DNA of 64,000 nucleotides from Epiperipatus broadwayi (taxonomy: Eukaryota; Onychophora; Udeonychophora; Euonychophora; Peripatidae): positions 7,904,821-7,968,820 of the forward strand of contig JAQFVV010006203.1 in the NCBI GenBank assembly GCA_028023455.1, given 5' to 3'. Made by a program: the position numbers and the translations under genes. Shown here one piece after another: positions 12,783 through 24,835 of the stretch. Positions within the stretch are counted from its first letter, which is position 1, and every line of letters starts with the position of its first letter. A model generated the notes under the pieces. The model saw only the letters and a program-made list of their open reading frames with translations, did no database searches and was not told where the DNA came from.

Positions 12783-12925
12783 CCTGGCACTTCCGGGTCC
12801 CAGGAAATAAGGCTTAGACATTGTACAAACCCTCGTCTGACGGTGAAGGTAAATGGGCATGCCGCTATTATGGGTTACTTCAATCCATCCTTCAGGTAAG
12901 ATATCAAAATGATCCTGACCTCTAA
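12783..12925 (-). CDS. DGCR8: DGCR8/Pasha, second coding exon (WW-like part of the haem-binding region)
   Basis: This exon gives 48 codons (residues 233-280, the first shared with exon A). It reads LPEGWIEVTHNSGMPIYLH, then RVCTMSKPYFLGPGSAR, which I recognise as the WW-like dimerisation segment of DGCR8 (vertebrate form LPDGWIMTFHNSGVPVYLH and PYFLGTGSIR). It starts after the acceptor TTTTAACAG and ends at the donor AGG|GTAATG, phase 0. There is no ATG-started reading frame of useful length here, so the exon is easy to miss. Where vertebrates have the second Trp of the WW-like motif (VTWSRP), this copy has Met268. The flanking introns carry transposon debris but the exon itself is intact. 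Confidence 0.93.
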
Positions 12926-15900
12926 CTGTTAAAATATAATAATTTTTTTTTTTTAACTTTTTTTAAAACTTGACTTCATTTAATAACATAATTTTGATTC
13001 ACAATTAGCTTATTATACTCATCATTTAAATTCAAATAATATGCACAGATATTATACCAAATTAAAATTAAAAACGATATCTATTTATAATGTAGAATAT
13101 AATAGCTAACATTAAATGAAAGATCTCATAGAAATGCTAAAATTAGTAATTAATAAATGCAGAATTAGATATACATCACCAATCTGTTAATTGTAAGTAG
13201 CGACAAAGATGGGAAAGTGTTTATTCAAAATATAATATTCAAATAAAATTTTAACTAAGAAACAAATTACAATGAGTATTTATAATCAATAAGGAACATG
13301 ATAAACTTTTAACTATTCAAATATCAATTTATATAACTTATTTTAAATATTATTTAATTTCAGAAAAAAGTTATTAAAATATATTAATTATTTACAACAA
13401 TACAACAAAAATATTAAAGAATGAAAACAAAATTAAATAAAAACTAGATTCAACCAAAAAGCAAGATCAAATATTTTATAACAATTGTTTTAGTTATTAG
13501 ATTGGTTCCATCACCAAATTTTAAATATCCTTTTATTTATACTAAAACTTAAAATTGAACAGTGTACTAGAATTCATAGAGAATTCAAGCATAAATAAGA
13601 ATTGGTTATTAATATCATCCAGAAATCATTATAAAACTACAGTTCAGATGGTTTCTTATTCACATAATCTTGAGAAATGTAAATCTGTACTTACATAAAA
13701 AATGTCACATGTATTTACAATATATATAAAATTATGGAATAATTTAATCAAAAACTAAATATTTTTTATTATGCAATATTTGTATGATAATAAATATTGT
13801 TAAGTATAAAAACTTAAGACGTACTATAATTTATGATCTTTCCACTAGAACGAAACATATAATACATACCAATGACCAAAGAAAAAAACAGATAAATACA
13901 ATGTAAGTAGTCTTTTTCTGAAAATAAGTCCTAGCATAATTTTTCAGAATGCTTACATTATAAGCTCTATCCCAAATATAAGCTCTAATTACGATCGTCA
14001 ACAAGATAGACAGCTTTTATTTGCCTGTTGAAACACATGATGGACATAAATAAACAATATTATTGATATTAACGCTTTAAATAAATGATAATATAAATTA
14101 TATGTTTTTTTTTATATTTTCCTGTCGACTATTTTCGACAAACATAATTCTATCTGTATAAACAATTTATCTATCACAAATCAGTATATAGGCCAATTTA
14201 TAATTTCATTTATATATTTTTAGATACATATTTTATTTATATCTAATATTTAGATTTAGAATGCTTGATTTAGTTTGGAGTTTATCATGGTAGCTTTTAA
14301 ATATTCAAGATAAAATAAAATAATGAAAGTGATTTTAATAATCAAAGTTTAGCTTAACTGCTTTCGTGCAACAAGTGGGTGACCCGCGCGTCTTTGTTTG
14401 GTCGAAATGTTTTCTTTTTTTTTAATGACATAAAAATTATAAACATGCTGTCAACAGAAATATGAGCATTTGATAGATCTCTGAGATAGCTTTCTAAAGA
14501 TGTCTTTAACAAAAAAATCTGATGAAATTTGGATTTTTTATTAATTTTTTTAGTGACTGGCATATTTAATTTCTTTCCTTTTTTGATCATTTTTGTAATT
14601 TCCACGAAGCGATAAAGACAGAAACCACTTATTGGCATTCAAATATGTTTTTATCGGAATAAAAATACTCTGATTCACAAACAAGGCCTTCCATGGAGTC
14701 TGAACGTAATTGCAGAATAACGCTCGTAAGTATACAATTTAAATTTTTTAAATATTTTAATTTTTAATTATTTGAAAAAAATCATTTATTTTTTATTAAT
14801 TTGCATTTATAGTAGTGTGTCTATATACATTGTATATTTATATATGCTCATACAAATTCATATGTACAGTAATTTTGTGTTCTAATATAATCCACTTATT
14901 TTATAAAAATAAACTTATTTTATAAAAATAATTATTCTCAAAAGGTTTAATAATTTATTATGTTTATATGGCGTGTTTGTGTTTCCTCTTGCATGTTGTA
15001 TAACAAATGATTTACAAAGCTAATAATCAAATGTGCAGAAAGATTGCATATGCAAGCAAAGAATCAAATTCTGATTCTTGCCTATGCTTTGATACTTATC
15101 TATGGAGTCACTAGTTTTGTGATATCTTTTATCACATTATTTTCAAGTCTATAGCTAACAAATGGACTATATGCAAATAAATTATATCTATGTGATACAA
15201 TAAATAAAACAAGATAGCATCACTGGTGTGCATAAAAAATATAAACATCACTGATGTACACAAAAAAATATAAAATGAAGAGATGAAACTAATTTTATCA
15301 GTGATACAGACAGTAGCCTACAATTTCTAGTTTTAGATAGACAAGAAGCCAATTGCTATGATGACAAATGCATATCCATCTTTTGGAAATGATTTGTTTT
15401 GTATCTTTTACTAGGATGAATCTTTTTCTTATAGACGCCTTTGAGTTTTGATAACTTTTGGGGTACAAGATAAAAATTAAGAATTCTTATGCGAATACTT
15501 TTGGAGATTCTGAAGCTATGGACTATCTCAGATAAGACATATTATATATGGTTTGAAAGATAATTTTGTGAGGAATACAAAGAAATTATCACTGAAGATA
15601 TAATTTAAACTTAGTTAATGATGAATTAGAAATTACGAACAAACAATAAAGTAATAATTCTGTCGGATGTTGAAATTTCTTTTTTCCTTATTTTTTTAAA
15701 TGGTTATCACTATTTGTCAAAGACTTATTGTTTTCCTTAGTTTTTCTAGTTTCTATTAATGTACATTTTTTTGCTCTAACATAATTAAAACTGAAGTTAT
15801 TGTGAAAATTGTGTCTCAAGTCAGTTTTTTAAAAAATTCAATATGGTGCCTGGAATCTGAAACAGTTAAGTTAAATCATCTATTTTTCTCCGTAATAAAA

Positions 15901-16414
15901 GTTTTTAAAAAACAGGGCTATTACAAGTAATTTGGAAAGAGTTTATAATGTGTGTACTTGGTAACAGATGGACATGGTTGGGTCATATATGAATAATCGT
16001 AATTCAAAATGTTGCACATTATAAATAAACACACTTAAATGTCCATGTGTGAAATGCAAAAAGTTGCTGAATTTTTGTGCCTGCATTTTTTGTTTTTGTG
16101 TGGATAAACCATTCTTAACTATAATCATTTTTGTTACCACTCCTGTCTTGTAAGTCTTCAATTAATATTTGATTTAATGGTAAATTTAAACAAAATATTT
16201 TGATTACCAGATAAGATGAGTGCAAAAAAAAAAAAGGAGTCATTTCGGTGAGTAAAAGAAAGAAATTGTGGGGTTCTCAAGGGAAGAATGTTATAGCTTT
16301 CTGCAAAGAGAAGTATTTGAATAAATGTACATTTTTGTATTTGAGTAAATGTAGATTTTTGTACATGAAAAATTAATCTGGTCTTATTTTCGGAAAAACA
16401 TTATACATTAAATA

Positions 16415-17386
16415 CACCTGGATCTCGTTTTATGCGGATTATTTTAATGCGATTTTGAAGTTATGCGATTCATGTTTCTTCTTAATATCTTTCATATTCC
16501 ACTATATTTATTAGATATCAAGAAATTTAAATTATTAATAACTTATTTTCACTTGAAATATTTTTTTTCTTTCAAAAATATAATGCTATATTAGCAGCTA
16601 ACATGAATATGGCCTGAAGCTGTATTTAGAATTTTAGCTTCTATGTAAATAACCTATTTATACTAATGAGTAAATAACAATAATAGATTTATACTTACAT
16701 ATAAAACTATCGCAATAAATATTAAAAAAAAATTAAACTTTTAAAATGTATTTTGTTATATATTACAGAAATAAATAATCTTTTAGATTTTTAAAATAAA
16801 AATCGATGATTTTATAAACTGAAAATAAATCTTTCTAATGATAATGTATAATCTTTTTGTTTTGATTTCGATCTCATTTTTTAAATATAGAAACAGAAAA
16901 CCTTAACACAGCATAAGACTGAAAGTGGTGCTAGTTGTACATCACATCATGAATAAAAATAAAGTGGCTAACAGGTTTGTCTGGGCATAATTGCTGAGAT
17001 TCTTGACTTCGTTTAAGGAGAAGCTACAATACATCACATCACATCGAATCTGATTTCTTTCCAGTTTACAAATGAACGCTAGCGGTAATGATTAAAATAT
17101 GTAAGAAAAATGTAAAATTAAATACTGTAGTTAATAAAAAAAGTTTGTCTTGTATTAATTTTTTTCAAATATTTGAAATTTTTTATTAGTCATATTTTAT
17201 TTGCTTATTTTTTTAATGTGAATTTTAAAGTAATTTTTCTTTGTTGCTTTGCTTTTATGCGAATTCTGAAAATTACAGACCCTATCCCCCATTTTTCAAG
17301 GTAAGTTAAGTCTATTTTTTGTGCGATTTTTTTTTAAAGCGGGTTTTCTATGGAACCTATCTACCGCATAAAACGAGACCCAGGTG
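16415..17386. mobile_element. Non-autonomous pogo/Tigger-like DNA transposon (972 bp)
   Basis: The ends are inverted repeats of 23 bp with one mismatch: the left begins CACCTGGATCTCGTTTTATG and the right is the reverse complement of CACCTGGGTCTCGTTTTATG. TA dinucleotides flank both (16413-16414 and 17387-17388), as expected of the Tc1/mariner/pogo superfamily. Subterminal text such as TTATGCGATTT and CTATGGAACCTATC resembles Tigger ends. I see no transposase reading frame, so it is a deletion derivative or MITE. Confidence 0.8.
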
Positions 17387-19097
17387 TATATGAAAATATA
17401 TTTAGCAATCAAAATAAGATGTGAATTTATGATAAATGTATTATATAGTCATATTTTTTTTCTACATAAACAATCATAACTAATCATTTAATTTGTTATA
17501 AAAAAAAATTAAATTGATATAAAATATATATACTTTTTTCACAAATGATACTACAATTAACAGACATTTAAAAATTTTATTAAATAAATGAAAAAAATAC
17601 ATTTTTTTTTAAAAAAAAAAAAATAAAGGTTACAAATAAACAAGTAAAAATACGAACATAATTATTCATAGTAGTTAAACAAATGAACAACAACAATAAC
17701 ACATTCACAAAATGAATTGTACAGAGTCATTTTTTTTTATTGTAAAAAAAATAAAATAAAAGATTATAGGTAGAATTGAGGAGAAGCATTTTATTTTTCC
17801 AATTTATCATGTTATCAGGTCAAGGTAGATTTTGTTTGGTTGTGTAATTGTTTTTTTTTTTTTAGAGATATTGTTCATTAAAGTTATCTAGTTTTTTAAA
17901 ATCACATATTATCTGGAGGAGGGAAATCACACTCCCAATAATTATTTTAACTTCATTAGTTAACAAAAAAACTACCACCCAATATGTTGCTTTAAATATG
18001 GTCTTTCCAATGTAACAGTTTTTATTGAAACACACACAAAAAATTATTATTTACATTTTATTTTGGTCAAAAAAGAAATTGTTTCCTTTGATTTTATTTT
18101 TTTCTCCCACAGTAATCTCACAAAAAAAAAAATCACATATGAATGTTCAATCCTCCTCTCTCATGTAAGCGTGCAAAAAATGTTGCTGTTGCTTGATCTA
18201 AATAGTTATGCCAAAGGATTTCAACATTCTGCTATAGCCTTATATAAAAATTTTAAAATTACTTTGTATAACTAAATTCATATTTTTTTCTTGTTTATTA
18301 TATATATATATTTTTAAAAATTAATTTGTATAAGTAAATTCTTATTTTTGTTCTTGTTTATTTGTTAAATTTAATTTCTAATTTTTAATTGTAATATCAT
18401 TTGTGAAAAAATTATCATTTTTTATTTAATTTTGTTTACAAAACAACACACATTATTTTCGTTTGTAAATAAAAAAAACCTTTAAAAACTGAAAGAATAA
18501 AATCATAATAAATTTATGTAAAGGGAAAAAGAACTATTCAAAAATTGGAATTTCCAATCTGAAATGAGAGAATTAAAACTTTGATATTTTCATGACACCT
18601 AAAAAGAAAAAATTAACACTATCGCTATAGACTAAGTGTTTAATTAATTTTTGCTATGAATAATTAAATTAGATTCAAGATATACGTATGAATAGAAAGA
18701 AAGACATCTCTGTGTGATATCTTAGGAATAAGAAAAAGTTCAGAAAATTTGAGCAAATTTTTAACTGATATTTTATTTTTGATAAAGTTTGTCATATATC
18801 AACAATATACACATAATATCAAAAAATTCCCAAAATCAGTGTAATAAATTTACATAACTGAATATTTTTTAAAAATTTATTTTCAAGGTGCATGTATATA
18901 GCATTTACATCTAATAGTAGTAATGTTATATTTGTTAATAAGTTTTGTCTGGGCAAACAAGTGAGATTAAAATATGAAATTTTTTTTAAAAATTCTTTCA
19001 AGATTTTTTTTTTTGTAAATTATTATCAATGGTAATAGGCCAGAAATGATTATTGTTCATTATTTTTTATTATAAAAATAAAATGAATAATTTAGTG

Positions 19098-19576
19098 CAG
19101 GGGGTGGGCAATTGTTTTGGCTCGAGGGCCACAGAGGTTGGCAGAGGGCTGCATTGGGGGCCACTTTGTGTAAGCAAAGGTTGGCAGAGGGCCACACCTT
19201 TTTTCATGACACAGTAAACACTGCTTTATTCCCTGTATTATCAAAGAAATATTTGTTTGCCCATTCTTCATTAAACACATGACATTCATTACTGATTTTA
19301 CATTTTTTCGGAGGGTTCATGGTTTCACTAAAGTATTTGTCAATGCAAAGATAAAATTGAAATTAACCAGATCAACTGGAAAAGCACTGCATATCATATG
19401 TATACTGCACGTGTTTTCATGTGGCCATCCTAGTGGAAAATATGAGATGAATATTCGGTCATGCAACGGGAAGGAAATCTCAGTTCAAGGCAGATTTTTC
19501 AGATTGTCTTGGTGGGCCACATAAAAACTCTTAGCGGGCCGCATGTGGCCCTCAGGCCACTATTTGCCCACCCCTG
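19098..19576. mobile_element. Short non-autonomous hAT element (479 bp) with 8-bp target duplication
   Basis: The left end CAGGGGGTGGGCAAT and the right end's reverse complement CAGGGGTGGGCAAAT are the familiar hAT terminal repeats. The flanks are an exact 8-bp duplication, ATTTAGTG, at 19090-19097 and 19577-19584, the hallmark length for hAT. Both subterminal regions are G+C-rich (GAGGGCCACA and GCGGGCCGCATGTGGCCC). There is no transposase coding capacity. Confidence 0.92.
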
Positions 19577-20253
19577 ATTTAGTGTATAGCAGTCCATCTA
19601 TATCCACATTTAGTTAATTAAAGCATTAAGAAGACTAAAATTAACATATAATGGTAAATCTTACTATATGTTTTTATTTACAGATAAGTGTGTGAACATG
19701 CTGTAAATAAATGTTAAAAAATATGTATAACACACAAATAATGTACATAAGATATATATGCATGAGCTAAAAAATTAAACATATATAAAATATTTTTACT
19801 AATTTTTAACTTTTTTGTTATGAAATTTTGTACAAAAATGAAATTTGTCTCATCAATGATCTAAGTTTGCTTTTAGCATAAAGCTTCATGATGAAATAAA
19901 AAACACTCATGCAATTAACATGGAAATATGTGGTATATAGAAGTTGCAAATTTTTAAAAGCCTGGACTGCAATCCACATTTTCTAGCAAAAATTTCAATT
20001 TGCGATTATATAAGACAGGTATAGCAGCTCATTTCTCATTTAGTTCTTGTAAGATTTTAGTAGTAATTAATCGCAACCGAGAAAAGAATTCTCAGCATAT
20101 TAAGTTAATAAAATTATAGGTTGTTCTACACATAAAAATGCCATTAATTTTATTAATACAGCTAACATTTCAATGGTAGTCATTTTGGATAAACTAGAAT
20201 AATGCAAATCTATAATAATAAATTTTTCATATTTATAGGCAATATCGTAATTC

Positions 20254-20505
20254 AATTTAACTCATGAGATCCCAAGTTAGGAGTATGAATTCACTATATT
20301 CAAAATACCAAATGTAATTTTTTTTTTGTTGAAATTGGTATTTCCTATTCTTTGAATTACTTGATGTTTCAATGTATCATGACTTGATTTAACTCATAGA
20401 CTAACAAATAATGAATATGAATTGATCATGTTCAAGTTGTCAAAACTTTATGTAATCATTTTTTATGAAATTGTTATTTCCTATTCTTTGAATTACTAGA
20501 TAAAT
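20254..20505 (+). repeat. Imperfect tandem duplication, period about 133 bp
   Basis: Copy 1 (about 20254-20386) and copy 2 (about 20387-20505) share ATTTAACTCAT near the start and TATTTCCTATTCTTTGAATT near the end, in the same order. It lies within DGCR8 intron 1. No coding content. Confidence 0.7.
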
Positions 20506-21274
20506 TCAATAAAAGGTTAAAAATTGATTCACAGAATGATATCTATTCCTATTTTATCAATGCTTATGCTCAAAATTACATTCAGAAAAATCAGAGAAAA
20601 AAAATCTTTCTTGTAGATAAGTATCACTGTAGAATCAAATTTTTCTTTTTGAAGACTAATATACATGTTCAATATATTTAGCTCAAAGTTACTTGTGAGA
20701 ACTTGAATGGTTGTTTGTTAAAATTTTTCTCTTCATAAGGATTGGCTCATCAAGAACACTTTAGTCAAGCAGAAAAAAAAAAAAAAAATCATTATAAACT
20801 TGAATACACCCACATTCAAATCAATATCTTACGGATTATTATTATACTTAAAAGTCAGAATATAAATGAAGTTAATATAAGTACTTTTTAGAAATATATT
20901 ATTGGACAAATCACAGATAGTAATGTACACTCTCACAATTGCATCACATTAATCTTAAGATGCAATTGCTACTTACCTTAAATTTCAACAGAGATAATTT
21001 ATCGCTTTGGATTTTCACACTTATCATGCTGAAGATATGGATTGTTATAAAAAGCGTATTATAAATTTGAGTAAATCTGTTCTTGGATTTTCTGAAAAGA
21101 ATACTGATTATTTCTTAAGCTTCAACTATGTTATTAATGCTTTGATTAAAGGAAAATCTAGCATTAATAAAATAATTACTATCTAGATAAAATTACATCA
21201 TTTATTTATATAAATCAAATTAGCTATTACTATAAATATTTACATATGAAATTAGCAATAAAATATTATCATAC

Positions 21275-21971
21275 CTTTTAATACTACTTTTTCTCTTTCT
21301 TCAGGTGCACAGTCATCATCTCCATGGCTTCCTCCTTTCTGAGATTTATAAGAAAGACTTTCTTCTAACATTGCTTCAATTTCATCATCATCAAGTGAAT
21401 CATAATCACTTAAATTATCTTGTAAAGCAGAATCATCTTCTTTATCATCATTAGTATATTCAATTTCATCTATAATATCATATTCGATATCCTGAGTTCC
21501 ACTATAATCGGAATATTGGTATCTTTGATCAAAGTTACCATTTTCAAGTTTTTCTGATCTTGGATGTACTATAAGACAGTCTGCAGCACTACTGTGAAAG
21601 GAACCACCGCTACCATGGTCAAAGTCCAATCCTTTTTGCTCGTGATTGGACGTATGCATTGGCAGTGGTGGGGCTGGTTCATTTGGTAGGGGAGGTGCTT
21701 CAAAGTAATCCTCACTTGAAAACTTTAATGCATCAGTTTTAAGAATTTTAATGGGATTCCCATACTCACTACACAGTTTTGTTTTACGTTTTCGGAAAGA
21801 ATTAGACTTTAAATAACTATTTTGTCGAGGACCACCTCTACCATGATCAAAGTCCAATCCTTCTGGTAGTAGATTGGACGTATGCACTGGCAGTGGTGGA
21901 GCTGGTTCGTCTGGTAAAGGAGGAAGTTCTTCAGTAGGCAACGGTGGTAGAAACTCTCTCTCACCTTCCAT
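21275..21971 (-). CDS. DGCR8: DGCR8/Pasha, first coding exon (Microprocessor RNA-binding subunit)
   Basis: DGCR8 partners the RNase III Drosha in the nucleus to bind and cleave primary microRNA transcripts. This exon gives residues 1-232. Residues 8-28 and 92-104 are proline-rich, residues 59-65 (FRKRKTK) look like a nuclear localisation signal, and about 165-207 is strongly acidic, ending DDDEIEAMLEESL, which parallels the acidic block before the haem domain of vertebrate DGCR8. The reading frame runs on for seven more codons to a stop, but the coding exon should end at 21275 at the donor AAAAG|GTATGA. It leaves phase 1 and joins the next exon in frame as VVLK-V-RGQ, matching vertebrate VLKSRGR. 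The only upstream in-frame start is this ATG, which follows a good acceptor at 22005. An internal duplication of the proline-rich block is unusual. Identification rests mainly on the two downstream exons; the splice phase ties this one to them. Confidence 0.85.
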
Positions 21972-22004
21972 TTTATAAGTGCCTTGTTTACCCCCACTAG
22001 CTAC
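21972..22004 (-). other. DGCR8 5' UTR portion of the start-codon exon
   Basis: Directly upstream of the DGCR8 ATG, the minus strand reads GCTATTTTTAG|GTAGCTAG, a pyrimidine-rich tract ending in AG. This suggests the start-codon exon begins at 22004 with 33 untranslated bases. The splice site is inferred from pattern only; transcription could also start here. Confidence 0.55.
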
Positions 22005-22531
22005 CTAAAAATAGCATGTCTTATCAAATAGATTCATCGAAATATACTTTTGCTATTTCAAAAAAAAAAAACAACGATTTTTTCCTAAACCTTTTAACAT
22101 TCATAATTTTAATATTAGATTTACATGACTTTTTTTTTTTTTAAAATGGTAGTTTGTAAGTAGCAATTTTTTTTCACTAACCTAGAAATTGATCCTATGT
22201 GCATTCAATTCATTTGTCTTCGACGTTACTAAAGCGGGCATATTTTAGAAGTCGATTTTCAATGTGCATTGTCCAATGTACTAGTAAAGAAAAGGACTGT
22301 TAAAACAGAAATACCTTGTCTTTTTAGTACACTTTACAATGCACTTTTAAATCGTTTTTAACGTTTGTTCTGAGGGAGGGGAATTAAAGTGTACTAGTTG
22401 GATAATTATTACGTCTATTACAAGCCTCCAATCATCGTTCTATAAATATAGCATATTAACTGGCAAAATATTTTAAAATTAGATCTTTAAAACCGCTAGT
22501 CAAATAAAAATAATACATTTAAAATACTCAC

Positions 22532-22640
22532 GTCAAAATGATTCTCTAAACCATTCAATTCGAATTGCTAGCCTAGAAAATAACCATACGCCCAAATCGG
22601 CTTTATAATTTAGACAAGAAAACATTTTTATGAAAACCTA
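22532..22640 (-). other. Possible non-coding first exon of DGCR8
   Basis: On the minus strand a strong donor, GAC|GTGAGTATT, ends at 22532. The preceding sequence is less A+T-rich than its surroundings, as in a 5' leader. Splicing to the acceptor at 22005 would leave a 527-bp intron. The upstream limit is a guess. A TATA-like TATAAATAC lies further upstream near 22745, but promoter assignment is not possible from this alone. Confidence 0.35.
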
Positions 22641-22871
22641 TTTAGAAACATTTACCCGCCTCAACATGATTAATATTTGAATAAGTATATGCCATTGTAT
22701 TAAATTACAATTAATAAATATAGAAATAGATTGAAAATACAGTATTTATAGTCTTAAAACCAGCCTACTAGGACAAGGGGATTCATACTTAAAATGGCTA
22801 CTTCTACGTCGGAAATCGGATAACATTTATTTGAAAACGAGGTTACAGTACTTGCCTCCTAGTGTTTAGAT

Positions 22872-22885
22872 GGGGGGGGGGGGGG
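22872..22885 (+). repeat. Run of 14 G
   Basis: Uninterrupted G tract in a strongly A+T-rich setting, upstream of the DGCR8 5' end. It is the longest G run I see in the window. Confidence 0.95.
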
Positions 22886-22930
22886 TTACCCCTATCTAAA
22901 ATTAAACCAGCAAAGTTTCATTTAAAAAAA

Positions 22931-23385
22931 CAGAATCGGAGTGTTAGACTTTTTATGAATACAATTTTTTATTGAGATTTTTTATCCCCTAGAAAAAATG
23001 TTGCCCAAATATCATTAGAATATTTTATACTAAAAAAAAAACATAAAGCAAAGGATTAATGGATTTTTATTGAAAAATCAAAATTTAAAAATTGATTCTC
23101 ACTATTATCTATTTGAAGATATACTGTATAACAATTTTAAATTATAAATAATAATGTTAAAGAAACAGGGAGTGTTAGTCTTTTTATGAATTCAATTTTT
23201 ATTGAGATTTTTTACCCCCATAGAAAAAACTTTACCCAAATATCATTAGAATATTTTATACTAAAAAAAAAACATAAAGCAAAGAATTAATGGATTTTTA
23301 TTGAAAAATCAAATTTTAAAAATTGATTTTCATTATTAACTATTTGAAGATATATAACAATTTTAAATTATAAATAATAATGTAG
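22931..23385 (+). repeat. Tandem duplication, period about 235 bp
   Basis: Copy 1 (22931-23165) and copy 2 (23166-23385) are close to identical over most of their length. Both contain ATATCATTAGAATATTTTAT, ACATAAAGCAAAG and ATTTGAAGATATA. Copy 2 is slightly shorter, and small substitutions separate the two. It sits just upstream of the DGCR8 5' region and has no coding content. Confidence 0.85.
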
Positions 23386-24678
23386 CTTAAACCACGGCAC
23401 TTCACTATATAATATAGTTTTTAAAATAAGGGGATAGAAAAGTACAATCTATGATTAATCACTTGCCTGGTTATAGTATCCTATTAACATGATTCCAGTA
23501 GAAAACAGACAGTAATAAACATTGTATTGAGCAAAATGACAGCCGTTAAAAAGGTGAACAAATTAAAAAATTAACTAATAAATATGTCATCATCAGCTAC
23601 AGGCAAACGAATATATGCATTCCAATGCCAAAAAAAAAATCCCATTAGAGATGAATTTTTCAACCAATCCATGAACCACAATTATGATCATATCTAGTCC
23701 ATTGCTGTTAATTTGATATTTTGTAATACTGACTTTTATTTTCTGTCCAAATAATTCTCTCTAAAGGTTTTAACACATTCTCAGTTGTAGCTGTCATTAT
23801 ATTCTATTCTTAGCTATATCATCCCAATGAAAACAATCAATTTAGCATTTTTTAAGAGTTTTTTTTTGAGATAATCTTTATAACATGAAATGAGTTTACC
23901 CCCTCCTCCCCCCAAAAAAAAACATGTTCAAGCTTACCATAAAATACTTTTCTAAAGATAAAGAAGATGTTATTTTACATTAATAGACTGTATTGCATCA
24001 TACCCAGAAAGCTAAAGAATATATTGTTTTGATTTCCTATTGTATTTTTAGAATTTTACAGAACGGCTGAGTCCAGAGAGCAACAAGTTATAATTGACCA
24101 AGACAGTATTGAGATGGCAAACTAATGGTTTAATTAAATACCATATGAGAATATTTACAAAGTTTACATAGCCTATTTAAGACACAAAAAAATAATAAAA
24201 AAATCAGGACAATCTGTACATAATACATCCTAGTCATGCTTTCTACTTACAGAGAAAGAAATCTCTGAATTACCCCATACTAAGTTTTGGAGGTTTAATA
24301 CTTTTAGGATTTATAGAGTCTCTATATACCTCACTATATATGATGTTTTTTACAATTATCTGATTTTATAAGTTCAGTATGCAACTCTACAAACTACAAT
24401 CGCACGACCCAACAACTTTGCCATTTCAGTACAAGCTCGGCATTCCTGATTACAATAGTTTACATTTCCTGCTTCAGGCTACTACAATGTTTTTTTAATT
24501 TCATATATGCCTTATTATTATATATGCTTATTGTTTGGTCTCTGTTTTATTTTTAAATTATTATTCACAATTATTATATACAATTATTATACATAATTAC
24601 TATACATAATTACTGCACAAAGTTATTATTCACAACTATTATATGTAATTATTACACATAATTACCATATGCAATCAT
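23386..24678. other. Intergenic, nothing recognised
   Basis: AT-rich sequence with short homopolymer runs. I found no coding stretch, RNA gene or repeat that I can name. Confidence 0.6.
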
Positions 24679-24835
24679 TATTAATATCATTTATGTTCTT
24701 TATTACTTTTTATAATGCTTTTTATAACCCACTATTGTCAGTTTTGATTGCCCCAGCAATTTTCTTCAGAATTTTTCTTATATTCAGTTGTAAAAAGCAT
24801 TATAGAAAGTAATAAAAACATAAATGTAATCAATA
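24679..24835. repeat. Hairpin repeat (MITE-like), copy 2
   Basis: Arms of about 48 bp (24679-24727 and 24787-24835), inverted, around a 59-bp centre; both arms carry AAAAAGCATTATA or its complement. The first 34 bases of the left arm match 4852-4885 with three differences, so the two hairpins belong to one family and copy 1 has lost the centre. Confidence 0.72.

Larger units (their letters stand above)
12926..21274 (-). other. DGCR8 intron 1 (phase 1, about 8.3 kb)
   Basis: GT-AG intron between the start-codon exon and the WW-like exon. It contains the pogo/Tigger-like element (16415-17386), the short hAT element (19098-19576), a tandem duplication (20254-20505) and otherwise AT-rich sequence with long A and T runs. 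I see no nested gene. Confidence 0.85.

Noticed and set aside
12783-12925. WW-like exon considered as part of a different WW-domain gene such as PCIF1
   Set aside because: PYFLGPGSAR followed in phase by KHEIPIISIPCLHY is specific to DGCR8.
14354-14638. 94-codon minus-strand open frame inside DGCR8 intron 1
   Set aside because: Lysine-rich low-complexity translation with no motif; does not fit between the neighbouring DGCR8 exons, which already join in phase.
21809-21997. 62-codon minus-strand frame overlapping the DGCR8 start
   Set aside because: Alternative frame of the same exon; it starts slightly upstream but has no similarity to DGCR8, and the longer frame joins the downstream exons in phase.
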